A stretch of 64,000 bases of DNA from Sporosarcina ureae DSM 2281 (GTDB taxonomy: Bacteria > Bacillota > Bacilli > Bacillales_A > Planococcaceae). How positions within the stretch are numbered: position 1 is the stretch's first letter; the number at the start of each line of letters is the position of its first letter. The notes below the pieces were generated by a model. It was not told where the DNA came from, searched no databases, and saw nothing but the letters and a program-made list of their open reading frames with translations. The translations under genes and the position numbers were made by a program. This document shows, piece after piece, positions 38,275-46,069 of this stretch. The DNA lies in the NCBI RefSeq assembly GCF_000425545.1, contig NZ_AUDQ01000001.1, forward strand, positions 372,001 to 436,000. Direction: 5' to 3'.

Positions 38275-39249
38275 TTATTTAACCTGTCCTAAACTTTCTT
38301 TCATCACGTCTAGTGCTTCCACTACTTTTGTTCCAGGGTTCGTACCGAATAAGTGGGAAGGTAAGACAATGACGTTTCCTGCTTTCACTGCATCTAAGTT
38401 TTTCCACGCTGGATTCTTTAACATTTCGCTTTCAAATGCCGCTTTGACAGCTTCCGGCTCACCGTGTGTAATCAACATCACCATTTCAGGATTACGTTCG
38501 ATGATTTTCTCGACGCTTAAGCTTGCATACTGTGGATATTTTTCTTCATTCGGGAAATCACTAGCAATATTTTCCCCACCAGCCAGTTCTAGTAGATTAC
38601 CTGATAATGAATTCGGAAGCGCCACCATGTATGTACCCGGTGCTCCGTATACTAATAAAGTTTTCACAGCATCTGCTTTGTCCGCTGTGCTTTTTTCAAT
38701 TTGTTCTGCGATAGTGTTTTGTATGGTTTTTGCTTCTTTCTCTTTATCAAACAGCTGACCGAATAGTCCAATCGTGTGTTGAATGTCTTCCACAGAGTTA
38801 GCTGCTGTGTAGACAGTCTTCGTTCCTTGGCGCTCCATATTCGCTTCATGTTGCTTGAAGCTTGGTGCAGCGATCAGGACTTCAGGATGTACTTCCGCAA
38901 TCTTCTCAAAATTCGGCTGATGCGGATTCCCTATTTCAGCGATGCCTTCTAAATCTTTATTCGGAGGTCCTTGCACTGTCGGTCGTCCATCTACTTCTAT
39001 TCCAAGCGCTAGAAGCATGTCGAGATCACCTGAACTTAGCGTGGCGACAGATTTTGGTGTTTCGTCGAATGTTACGGTTTGGCCTGTCATGTCTGTCACT
39101 TCGATGCTTGTATCAGTTGTTTTCTCCATCTCTTCTGCTTTTACTGCGGATGCGTCTGTTTTATCTTCCGCTTTTTCTTCCTCTGCACCGCACGCACTGA
39201 GTACAAACAGTAACATCAGTACGCTAAACACGCCTGCTAACCTTTTCAT
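38275..39249 (-). CDS. Iron/heme-binding lipoprotein (IsdE-like)
   Basis: A 324-residue substrate-binding protein. The signal peptide ends in the lipobox LSAC with lipidated Cys20, followed by an acidic linker and a class III binding fold (SVATLSSGDLDMLLALGIEVDGRP; NPEMVMLITHGEPEAVK). Lipid anchoring places it outside the membrane. Two Fur-box-like palindromes lie upstream. Association with an IsdG-like enzyme favours heme as ligand over siderophores (inference). Confidence 0.88.
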   Translation of the reverse strand: MKRLAGVFSVLMLLFVLSACGAEEEKAEDKTDASAVKAEEMEKTTDTSIEVTDMTGQTVTFDETPKSVATLSSGDLDMLLALGIEVDGRPTVQGPPNKDLEGIAEIGNPHQPNFEKIAEVHPEVLIAAPSFKQHEANMERQGTKTVYTAANSVEDIQHTIGLFGQLFDKEKEAKTIQNTIAEQIEKSTADKADAVKTLLVYGAPGTYMVALPNSLSGNLLELAGGENIASDFPNEEKYPQYASLSVEKIIERNPEMVMLITHGEPEAVKAAFESEMLKNPAWKNLDAVKAGNVIVLPSHLFGTNPGTKVVEALDVMKESLGQVK

Positions 39250-39273
39250 CTCTCTTCATTCCCCCTCGAATAT

Positions 39274-39292
39274 AATGAGAATGTTTCTCATT
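39274..39292. promoter_or_regulatory. Fur-box-like palindrome, proximal
   Basis: AATGAGAATGTTTCTCATT: perfect 8-bp arms around TGT, similar to the Fur 7-1-7 consensus, 25 bp upstream of the lipoprotein start. Confidence 0.72.
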
Positions 39293-39308
39293 GAGGAATA
39301 TCATAGTC

Positions 39309-39327
39309 GATAATGAGAATCATTGTC
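39309..39327. promoter_or_regulatory. Fur box, distal
   Basis: GATAATGAGAATCATTGTC matches the 19-bp Fur consensus at 17 positions. With the proximal site it predicts iron-repressed expression of the five-gene heme operon. Confidence 0.85.
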
Positions 39328-39423
39328 AAATAGATTTGTGAGAATGATTACTTTGTACTAGATTTGAGGTGTTGTAACTGGTGAGTAATTTGTACGTTAC
39401 CTAACAAGGAAACTCTTATTGTA

Positions 39424-39500
39424 GGGGGTCGTTGCTCGACTGGTTGTTGGGTACTGAAGTTAGTGAGTGTCTGCTTTCTAGACCCGCACAGGAAAGCACG
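39424..39500 (-). repeat. Truncated inverted relic of the structured repeat
   Basis: The reverse complement reads AGACACTCACTAACTTC then GTACCCAACAACCAGTCGAG, matching the tail of copies 1-4; a CGGGTCTAGAAAGC segment is also recognisable. The foldable core is absent. Confidence 0.7.
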
Positions 39501-39643
39501 TACAAGAACCAAAACCCAAAGCCGCTTCTTCCCCACCTATCACCATGCCTAAATCTTGAATGTAACCGCTAAAACCTGTTTCCTCCTCCATCATCAAGGG
39601 AATGCTAGCTATAACACAACCCCCTAAGAAAGGAGTGAATGGG

Positions 39644-40831
39644 ATGAGTACTGTACAAATCCTCATTTTATTAACCATAGGCTACGTCGCGATGACGATC
39701 GATAAAAAGCAGAAGAACTTTCCACTTCCTGTCTTTCTAGTCGCGATCGGTTTTGGGCTGTCATTCATCCCCTACTTCGATAGCATCAATATATCTAAAG
39801 AAATCATCTATACTATTTTCTTACCAGGACTGCTATTCACATCTGCGTACCACTACTCGGCCAGATCATTACGAAAGCATGCCAAAGTTATCGGAACGCT
39901 TAGTACTGCTGGTTTACTCGTGACCGCTCTCCTCTTAGGACTCGCTACATATTGGATGGGAGCGAGTATAGAGATTTCATTAGTAGGGGCATTATTGGTC
40001 GCTTCTATTTTGACGCCGACTGATCCTGTTTCTGTTGTGTCCATATTAAAAAAGTCGTTGGATGATCCTTCGGTTGCGGATATTGTCGACGGGGAATCTA
40101 TGATTAACGACGGGACTAGTGTCGTGTTATTCACTGTACTGTTGACGATGTTCACGACGCAGCAAAAGTTTGAATTTTGGTCATTTGTAGGAGAGTTTCT
40201 TTCCGTATCGATTGGTGGTGTGGCTACAGGATTAGTCGCAGGTTGGATAGTCAGTAAAGCGATTCACCTTTCAAAGCATCGGGAAAATCAAGTAGTACTC
40301 AGTATCATCATTGCGTACGGAGCGTTTCATTTAGCCGAAGCATTCGGGTTTTCAGGTGTATTGGCAACAGTTGCGGCGGGTATTATGTTATCTGCTGAAC
40401 TAGGACGTGCTGATGAGGAGGAAATGCACCGAGAGTCATTGGATGGGTTTTGGGATGTGGCGGAACCTGCGTTGCTTTCGATATTGTTTTTAGCTATCGG
40501 AATTGTGGCAGCTGACTACTTGTTCCCTTTGCATAATGGGTGGCTAGCAATCGGAATATTTATCGTTTCGATTATCATACGATTTATCGTAATTACCGGG
40601 ACGATGCAATTATTCTCAGGTTATCGAAAGTTATTAAACATCAAAAAAGCCTTGCTCCTATCATGGGCAGGCATTCGTGGAACGATGTCGATTTTCTTAT
40701 TGCTAAGCTTGGCTGATGCCGCAGACAGTTCAGCGGATGCTCTCGTTTCGTTAGGATTCGCCGTAGTCTTGTTGTCCCTCGTCGTGCAAAGTATTGGTAT
40801 TTATCCACTTTCAAAAGCACTCGAAAAGTAA
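39644..40831 (+). CDS. CPA1 family Na+/H+ antiporter
   Basis: A 395-residue membrane protein with about 12 helices and CPA1 motifs: ASILTPTDPVSVVSILK (about 124-140), VDGESMINDGTSVVLF (about 146-161) and LSWAGIRGTMSIFLLLSLA. No cytoplasmic RCK tail, unlike the antiporter at 13586. ATG at 39644 follows AAAGGAG. Its stop codon lies inside the loop of a terminator shared with the convergent fetB gene. Confidence 0.88.
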   Translation: MSTVQILILLTIGYVAMTIDKKQKNFPLPVFLVAIGFGLSFIPYFDSINISKEIIYTIFLPGLLFTSAYHYSARSLRKHAKVIGTLSTAGLLVTALLLGLATYWMGASIEISLVGALLVASILTPTDPVSVVSILKKSLDDPSVADIVDGESMINDGTSVVLFTVLLTMFTTQQKFEFWSFVGEFLSVSIGGVATGLVAGWIVSKAIHLSKHRENQVVLSIIIAYGAFHLAEAFGFSGVLATVAAGIMLSAELGRADEEEMHRESLDGFWDVAEPALLSILFLAIGIVAADYLFPLHNGWLAIGIFIVSIIIRFIVITGTMQLFSGYRKLLNIKKALLLSWAGIRGTMSIFLLLSLADAADSSADALVSLGFAVVLLSLVVQSIGIYPLSKALEK

Positions 40832-40849
40832 TTACTTCGAGTGCTTTTG
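40812..40849. terminator. Bidirectional terminator made of two gene ends
   Basis: CAAAAGCACTCGAA (40812-40825) pairs perfectly with TTCGAGTGCTTTTG (40836-40849). The stop codons of the two convergent genes abut (TAA 40829-40831, TTA 40832-40834) inside the loop, so both stems are coding sequence. Confidence 0.85.
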
Positions 40850-41599
40850 TTGTCGTTGATTCATTTGCATGCGTTCATTGAACAGAGTCGGATAGGAAAG
40901 TAACCCTAAACAAACACTCGTCAATGCAGCCGTTGTCAATAATAGAAATATGACTAAGATTTGAAATTGGACAGCCTCTAACGGGTCCGCCCCTGCAATG
41001 ATTTGACCGCTCATCATACCTGGCAATTGCACGAGTCCTATCGTCTTTTGGCTTTCAATTGTCGGGATCATACTTGCTTGAATAGAGCGCATCAATTGCT
41101 TATGTATCGCCTGTTTTGGTGTGCCGCCAAGTGACAAGATTAGTTCACTTTCCGAGCGATGCGCTTCAACTTCCGACACGAAACGATTGAGGAATAAAAT
41201 TGCTAGGACCATCGAATTTCCGATTACCATACCGGTCAATGAAATAATATATTGTGCAGTAGCTGGGACAATTTTGAAGCCTAGTAAGATACTTTGCGTC
41301 AACACTTCCAGTAATACAAACGTCACGATCAACTTCCATGTGATCCCTTTAATACCTTGGCCTTTTTTACGCGCATTTTGCACGGCTGCTCCAATCATCA
41401 GGATGACCATCAAGAAGATGAACATATAACTTTCCGAATCGAAGACAAACTTCAGTACGAAGCCTACCGCCACTAATTGCACAGTCGAACGGATCGTCGC
41501 GACAATCGTATCTTTCTCCAACTGCAATCCGAGTGTTTTGGACAGGACTAGCGGGATCAGCACAAAGATCAGTGTCAGGAATAAAGCAGTCGTACTCAT
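40832..41599 (-). CDS. fetB: FetB/YbbM (UPF0014) iron exporter permease
   Basis: A 255-residue permease with about seven helices and the UPF0014 motifs (RSTVQLVAVGFVL; GNSMVLAILFLNRF; QLPGMMSGQIIAGADPLEAVQFQ). With FetA it forms an ABC exporter linked to iron homeostasis and oxidative-stress resistance in E. coli. It overlaps the fetA reading frame by ATGA at 41596-41599. Confidence 0.88.
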   Translation of the reverse strand: MSTTALFLTLIFVLIPLVLSKTLGLQLEKDTIVATIRSTVQLVAVGFVLKFVFDSESYMFIFLMVILMIGAAVQNARKKGQGIKGITWKLIVTFVLLEVLTQSILLGFKIVPATAQYIISLTGMVIGNSMVLAILFLNRFVSEVEAHRSESELILSLGGTPKQAIHKQLMRSIQASMIPTIESQKTIGLVQLPGMMSGQIIAGADPLEAVQFQILVIFLLLTTAALTSVCLGLLSYPTLFNERMQMNQRQQKHSK

Positions 41600-42277
41600 G
41601 AAAAGTCCCCTTTCAAAAAGCGATGGACTGACGGGATATCTGAATGATCAAGTACAGATATTTCGCCGGCATCCACTAACTTCCCATCCACCATAATCCA
41701 TGCATACTGCCCCATTCGCTTCGCCTGCTCCAAGTTGTGCGTAATCCAGATGACCGTAATAGCATGCTGAACATGCAGTTTACGAATCAAATCCTCTACT
41801 TCATTCAACGAAGATGGATCTAGCGCAGACGTAATTTCATCCATCAACAAAATCTTCGACTGATTCAATAACGTTCTGGCAATCGATACTTTCTGCTGCT
41901 GACCACCCGACAAGTTCTGGCTGTCACGTTCAAGATACTCTCCTTCAAGACCGACCTGATCTAAAATATCCAACGCTTTTTCTTTACTCAACGTCTTGCC
42001 TTGTAAACGCAATGGCAGTGCCAAATTATCATAGACACTTCCAGCGATCATTGGTGAATTTTGTAACACCATCCCCACTAGTAGGACTCAGCAGACCGTT
42101 ACACATTTTTAATAAAGTTGTTTTCCCTGCACCCGAAGGCCCGACCAACACCGTAATCTCATTTGTAGGAAAAGATCCGGTTATCGTATCGAGAATCTTC
42201 GTGCCCTCCGCTTCAAACGATACATTTTGAAAATGAATCGCAGGCTCATACAAGGTTGTATTCTGTTCACTATCCAT
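41596..42277 (-). pseudogene. fetA: FetA/YbbL ATP-binding subunit with an internal deletion and frameshift
   Basis: From ATG 42277 the protein reads normally through Walker A ([12 protein letters not shown]) to LLSPTSG, then at about 42073 enters a wrong frame and stops. The next frame continues [18 protein letters not shown] (Q-loop), signature LSGGQQQKVSIAR and Walker B ILLMDEITSALD to 41596. The normal ~21 residues between SPTSG and the Q-loop strand are missing, so this is a deletion of about 60-70 bp not divisible by three, not a single-base sequencing slip. The exporter is probably non-functional although fetB is intact. Confidence 0.85.
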
Positions 42278-42301
42278 TTATTTCACCTTTTCCACACTTC
42301 T

Positions 42302-43006
42302 TCATTCATCTATTTTCAATAAATCCAATGGAGTAATGATGCCGATCAGTTTCTCATCTTTACCACCTTGCTCGGTGATGAGCAAGGCCTGGAGACGTTT
42401 TCCCGACACAATGGACTTTCTAAAAAATCCTTCTGCTTCATAAACCGACATCGAACTTTTGACAAAACGATAGGTTTTCTTTCTTTTCTCGTGATTATAT
42501 ACGTCTAATAATGTCGGTATTTCCCGGGAAATGCAATCTGTTTCCTGATCCGCTAACCAATTCATGATGCCATCTGCGGTAATTAATCCGATAAATTGAC
42601 CTTTTTTGTAAATAGGTAATTGATTGATTTTCCATTTTCTAACTAAACGCAGACCTGTGGCGAGTGATTCATCTGCTTGCACGATATGTACTTTTCCAGA
42701 GAATAAATCTTTGACCGTGACCGGGTTGGATAATCGTTCATCTATATTCTCAATCAGTTTTACCACGTCATCATGAGGCTCCGCTATAGCATAGTCAAAG
42801 CCTGTCCGATTATGCACAATCGCGTTCCGTAAACTGCCAAACTCTCGCAAATCATCTTCATAATGAGCAACTAACGCATGTTGCGATTTAGCTCGATCGA
42901 TTTTTTTTGAGAATGAAAAATGATTCGGCAAACCTGTAATCTTCATTAACGATTTATCGATTCGGTTAAACGCAATGAGAAAACGCTCTGAATTTTTATG
43001 CTCCAT
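42302..43006 (-). CDS. CBS-domain protein with HEPN-like N-terminal region
   Basis: A 234-residue protein. Residues 1-95 are helical and include FGSLRNAIVHN (about 56-66), the R-x4-H pattern of HEPN domains; residues ~95-234 are a CBS pair (VTVKDLFSGKVHIVQADES, LPIYKKGQFIGLITADGI, LIGIITPLDLLK). CBS pairs bind adenine nucleotides and regulate attached domains. Lies 24 bp upstream of fetA on the same strand. Function unknown. Confidence 0.75.
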   Translation of the reverse strand: MEHKNSERFLIAFNRIDKSLMKITGLPNHFSFSKKIDRAKSQHALVAHYEDDLREFGSLRNAIVHNRTGFDYAIAEPHDDVVKLIENIDERLSNPVTVKDLFSGKVHIVQADESLATGLRLVRKWKINQLPIYKKGQFIGLITADGIMNWLADQETDCISREIPTLLDVYNHEKRKKTYRFVKSSMSVYEAEGFFRKSIVSGKRLQALLITEQGGKDEKLIGIITPLDLLKIDE

Positions 43007-43098
43007 GACACATCGCCCCTATTCTAGGCAAAGTATAGCATATTTCAATTCCATTTCGCGCCTTTAGACTTCATGGAAAGCTCTACTTTTATAGATTC

Positions 43099-43138
43099 AA
43101 AAAAGCCGTTGCAGTGACTGGTTATGGACACTGCAGCG
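43099..43138 (-). terminator. Terminator downstream of a small unannotated frame
   Basis: GTTGCAGTG (43108-43116) pairs with CACTGCAGC (43129-43137) with one mismatch and is followed by GGCTTTTTT on the minus strand, a few bases after the stop at 43144-43146. Confidence 0.65.
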
Positions 43139-43143
43139 ACTAA

Positions 43144-43269
43144 TTATTGATTGGCAATCTGATTAATTTGATAATCCCCATACTCATCATGAACCACCGT
43201 GTACAACTTGTTCTTTTCTAAAAACTGCACCGTTCCATCTCTAAATACAACTTCCAGTAAATTTTTTAT
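43144..43269 (-). pseudogene. Small gene remnant without a usable start codon
   Basis: An open frame ends in FRDGTVQFLEKNKLYTVV then HDEYGDYQINQIANQ and a TAA, followed by a terminator. Its composition looks coding (about 40 residues), yet there is no ATG/GTG/TTG with a ribosome binding site ahead of the conserved-looking part, and the frame is closed by TGA at 43270-43272. Probably the 3' part of a decayed small gene. Family unknown. Confidence 0.4.
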
Positions 43270-43376
43270 TCACAATGCATACACCAATTCATTCTAATTG
43301 AATATATCCAATGAAGTGACACAGTTCTCTAGCAAATTTCCACATACGCTAAAGAGAGAAGGAGGTGCATAAAATC

Positions 43377-43661
43377 ATGTCATCTAGAAAGTTCAGACCT
43401 CACCATGATTACGACGTGCCGTATATTCCGAAACGAAAAGCGCGATGTTATGATGAAAAGAAAATTATTCATATACTAGCCGATCTGACTATGGGCGCGC
43501 CTGTAGAAATTACATTGAAGGATTCCAAAGAGGTACAATATAACGGTTACTACTTACAGTTTGATCGGAAAGGTCGTACCATCCACTTTCAACCATTTGG
43601 AGATTCTGACGTCCAGGAGATTGATGTAGAAGATATTTGTACTATTAGATATGGCTCTTAA
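43377..43661 (+). CDS. Small conserved-looking hypothetical protein
   Basis: A 94-residue basic N-terminus (RKFRPHHDYDVPYIPKRKARC) followed by a compact beta-rich region (PVEITLKDSKEVQYNGYYLQF; VQEIDVEDICTIRYGS) resembling Sm-like or other small beta-barrel nucleic-acid-binding folds; this is a visual impression only. ATG 43377 is downstream of AAGGAGG; a strong terminator and array 2 follow. Confidence 0.7.
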   Translation: MSSRKFRPHHDYDVPYIPKRKARCYDEKKIIHILADLTMGAPVEITLKDSKEVQYNGYYLQFDRKGRTIHFQPFGDSDVQEIDVEDICTIRYGS

Positions 43662-43670
43662 AGCCATTAT

Positions 43671-43707
43671 AAAAAAATGTACACAGCGCACTGTGTACAT
43701 TTTTTTA
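43671..43707 (+). terminator. Strong terminator before array 2
   Basis: AAAAAAATGTACACAG pairs with CTGTGTACATTTTTTT around CGCA; usable in both directions. Confidence 0.9.
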
Positions 43708-43722
43708 TTCTATTTGGTAAGT

Positions 43723-43967
43723 GATTGAGCGGATGAACGGATTGATAGAGCGCTTGTGGGCTGGGTTTGAGCGGATGAATGATCGCATTGAGCGCTCGAG
43801 GGCCGCGATTGAGCGGATGAATGATCACATTGAGCGCTCGCGGGCTGCGATTGAGCGGATTGACGTTCGCATAGAGCGCTTGCAGGCCACGATTGAGCGG
43901 TTAAACGGTCACATTGAGAGCTCACAAGCCGCAATAGAGCGAATAACCGTATACATAGAGCGCTCAT
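43723..43967 (+). repeat. GAGCG 21-bp periodic array 2 (about 12 units)
   Basis: The same core (ATTGAGCGGAT alternating with ATTGAGCGCTC or ATAGAGCGCTT) repeats every 21 bp, but spacers differ from array 1 (GAATGATCAC, GCGGGCTGCG). It begins 16 bp after the terminator at 43671-43707, GAGCG on the strand of the terminated gene, and runs up to the 3' end of the convergent PfkB kinase gene. Confidence 0.9.
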
Positions 43968-43987
43968 TCAAAATCCAAGTTGCGACA

Positions 43988-44923
43988 TCACTCCAATTCA
44001 TCCGCACGAGGCATCGCGGAAAGCGCACCGACTTTCATTGCACATAACGCACCCATTTGATTGCCGAACTCAATATGTGCAAGCATTTCTTCGAGCGATT
44101 TGGGCTTGCCATTCAAATGAAGACCGCGAAGTACGCCCGCCAAGAAAGCATCTCCTGCTCCTGTGGTATCTACGGGATCGATTGGCTCTACTGCTACATG
44201 ATGTTGTGCTCCTTCAATGACGGCCAGAGTTCCCTCCTCACCCATCGTCATCATAATAACAGGGATATTATAGGTGGCCAGTTGATCTAGTGCTTTTTCT
44301 ATACTCGATTCTTGCATGAGAAAAGTGAGTTCTTCTTCCGTAAGTTTTAGCAAGTCCGTCTGATCTAAAAATGAAAGAATGGTGTTACGACATTTCTCTT
44401 CACTTTCCCAACGTAACGGACGAATATTAGGATCTACTGAGATGAATAATCCATTTTCTTTTGCTAATTCAACAGCTCTTTTAGTTGTCTCCAAAGCAGT
44501 AGGCTGGAACATCGTACCGGAACATATATGTAAAATCGAAGCATTTTGGAAAGTTTCCTCTTGTAAATTACTCGGTTGGACTTGAAGATCAGGCGTGTCG
44601 TCTATATATTTTACAAATATCCGATCGTATTCCGGAGTCAAATGTACATAAACACGGTTTACTTTCTTCTCCGGTGAACGGACAGCAAACGTTACATCGA
44701 CACCTTCTTGTCGCAGCTGATTTTCTGCAAAGATCGAATCCTCGTCTTCCCCGATTACGGTGATTAATGAAGACTTTGCACCCAGGCGCGAGACACCCGC
44801 CGCTACATTGACTGTTGCACCACCAAGGAATGTTGAGAATTCGGTGTTCGTCTCGTCTGTTGCGATGTAGTCTACGAAAATGTCTCCGTATATTAGGACA
44901 TGTTTTTCTTGTTGATTCTTCAT
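43988..44923 (-). CDS. PfkB family carbohydrate kinase
   Basis: A 311-residue kinase: YGDIFVDYIA, GGATVNVAAGVSRLGAKS (about 34-51) and catalytic DTTGAGDAFLAGVLRGL (about 248-264). Closer in pattern to fructokinase/2-dehydro-3-deoxygluconokinase groups than to ribokinase; the substrate is not assignable. ATG 44923 follows GAGGAG. Confidence 0.85.
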   Translation of the reverse strand: MKNQQEKHVLIYGDIFVDYIATDETNTEFSTFLGGATVNVAAGVSRLGAKSSLITVIGEDEDSIFAENQLRQEGVDVTFAVRSPEKKVNRVYVHLTPEYDRIFVKYIDDTPDLQVQPSNLQEETFQNASILHICSGTMFQPTALETTKRAVELAKENGLFISVDPNIRPLRWESEEKCRNTILSFLDQTDLLKLTEEELTFLMQESSIEKALDQLATYNIPVIMMTMGEEGTLAVIEGAQHHVAVEPIDPVDTTGAGDAFLAGVLRGLHLNGKPKSLEEMLAHIEFGNQMGALCAMKVGALSAMPRADELE

Positions 44924-45026
44924 GTATTCGAACTCCTCAGAAGTTTTCTTACTATCGTATCACGGAATTAGCTTAACTGTGATAATGTCCAAGTAAAATA
45001 TTGTTCAGTACGTTCTGTACGAATTA

Positions 45027-45053
45027 AATTAAACTACACACTACAGTTTAATT
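45027..45053. promoter_or_regulatory. Palindromic operator candidate
   Basis: AATTAAACT (45027-45035) is exactly inverted as AGTTTAATT (45045-45053) around 9 nt, containing the ACTACA/ACTACAG pair, 60 bp upstream of the thioredoxin-reductase-like gene. Confidence 0.5.
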
Positions 45054-45112
45054 CATGCACTTCATGGGAAGTCATATAACTAAAATGGAATGTAAAAGGG
45101 ATGAAACTAGGT

Positions 45113-46024
45113 ATGATCTATGAATGTGCAATCGTTGGTGGCGGACCCGCTGGATTAAGTGCCGCTTTAGTACTCGGACGGGCAAGACGGAATATTATTA
45201 TATTCGATGATGATCATGCAAGAAATCGCGTCTCCCGTGCATCACACGGATTTTTAACACGTGACGGTATACAGCCTTCAGAGTTACGGCAGATCGGACG
45301 GCAGGAACTGACACAGTATCCGTCTGTGATATTTCATCATCAAAAAGTTGTTGCAGTGGACCGTTTGGACAAATCGCATTATGAATTAATGACAGCAGAC
45401 GGTAGAACGTTCCGCACACAAAAAGTACTTCTTGCTGTCGGTTTGCGTGATGAACAGCCTAACGTGCCAGGTATTGAGCGCTTTTACGGCACGTCTATCT
45501 TCAGTTGTCCCTATTGCGATGGCTGGGAATTGAGAGATCGCTCATTGGCTGTATTTGCGGATAAAAATGTGTTTAAATTAGCAGCAGAAGTGTATACATG
45601 GAGCCGAGATCTAATTGTATTTACGGGTGGAGAAGGTCAGCTGACGGCAGAGGAACAAAAGAAGTTGAATGCGAAAGGGATACAAATTGTCGATGATATT
45701 ATTTCGGGGCTTGAAGGAGAGGATGGGCACCTGCACAAGGTACGGCTTGAAGATGGTACATTGATAGACCGCGCAGGAGGATTCGCCTCTCCTCTCTGGA
45801 GTCATCCCAATCATTTCGCTCAAGACTTAGGGTGTGAACGCAATAAAAATGGTGGAATTCTAACAGACGAATATGGCCGCACGAACGTTTGGAATGTTTA
45901 TGCAGCGGGTGATGTTTCACATATCGTCCCTTCGCAACTACTGGTTGCAGCGGGAACCGGAAGCGCTGCCGCTATAGGGATTAATGGCGACTTGACGAAT
46001 GAGTTTTTCAATCGAATAGATTAA
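45113..46024 (+). CDS. Thioredoxin-reductase-like FAD/NAD(P) oxidoreductase
   Basis: About 303 residues: FAD motif AIVGGGPAGLSAALVLGRA at the N-terminus, redox pair CPYC in SCPYCDGWELRD (about 137), and C-terminal FAD-binding NVYAAGD. It resembles the short TrxB-like proteins that lack a clear NADPH motif. Several starts are possible (45101 or 45113); neither has ideal spacing from AAAGGG at 45095-45100. Monocistronic, followed by a terminator. Confidence 0.82.
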   Translation: MIYECAIVGGGPAGLSAALVLGRARRNIIIFDDDHARNRVSRASHGFLTRDGIQPSELRQIGRQELTQYPSVIFHHQKVVAVDRLDKSHYELMTADGRTFRTQKVLLAVGLRDEQPNVPGIERFYGTSIFSCPYCDGWELRDRSLAVFADKNVFKLAAEVYTWSRDLIVFTGGEGQLTAEEQKKLNAKGIQIVDDIISGLEGEDGHLHKVRLEDGTLIDRAGGFASPLWSHPNHFAQDLGCERNKNGGILTDEYGRTNVWNVYAAGDVSHIVPSQLLVAAGTGSAAAIGINGDLTNEFFNRID

Positions 46025-46025
46025 G

Positions 46026-46063
46026 AACACCCCCTTACCAACAATTAAGGTAAGGGGGTGTTT
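46026..46063. terminator. Terminator between convergent genes
   Basis: AACACCCCCTTACC pairs with GGTAAGGGGGTGTT around a 9-nt loop, followed by TTTC. Confidence 0.85.
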
Positions 46064-46069
46064 CAGTGT

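Noticed and set aside
43710-44047. Frames with heptad IER repeats in array 2 that look like a coiled-coil protein
   Set aside because: Same repeat artefact; no start signal, and the frame runs into the antisense of the PfkB kinase gene.
45475-45490. A single ATTGAGCGCTT match inside the thioredoxin-reductase-like gene
   Set aside because: An isolated match in coding sequence (IERF codons), with no neighbouring copies at 21 bp; chance occurrence is enough.
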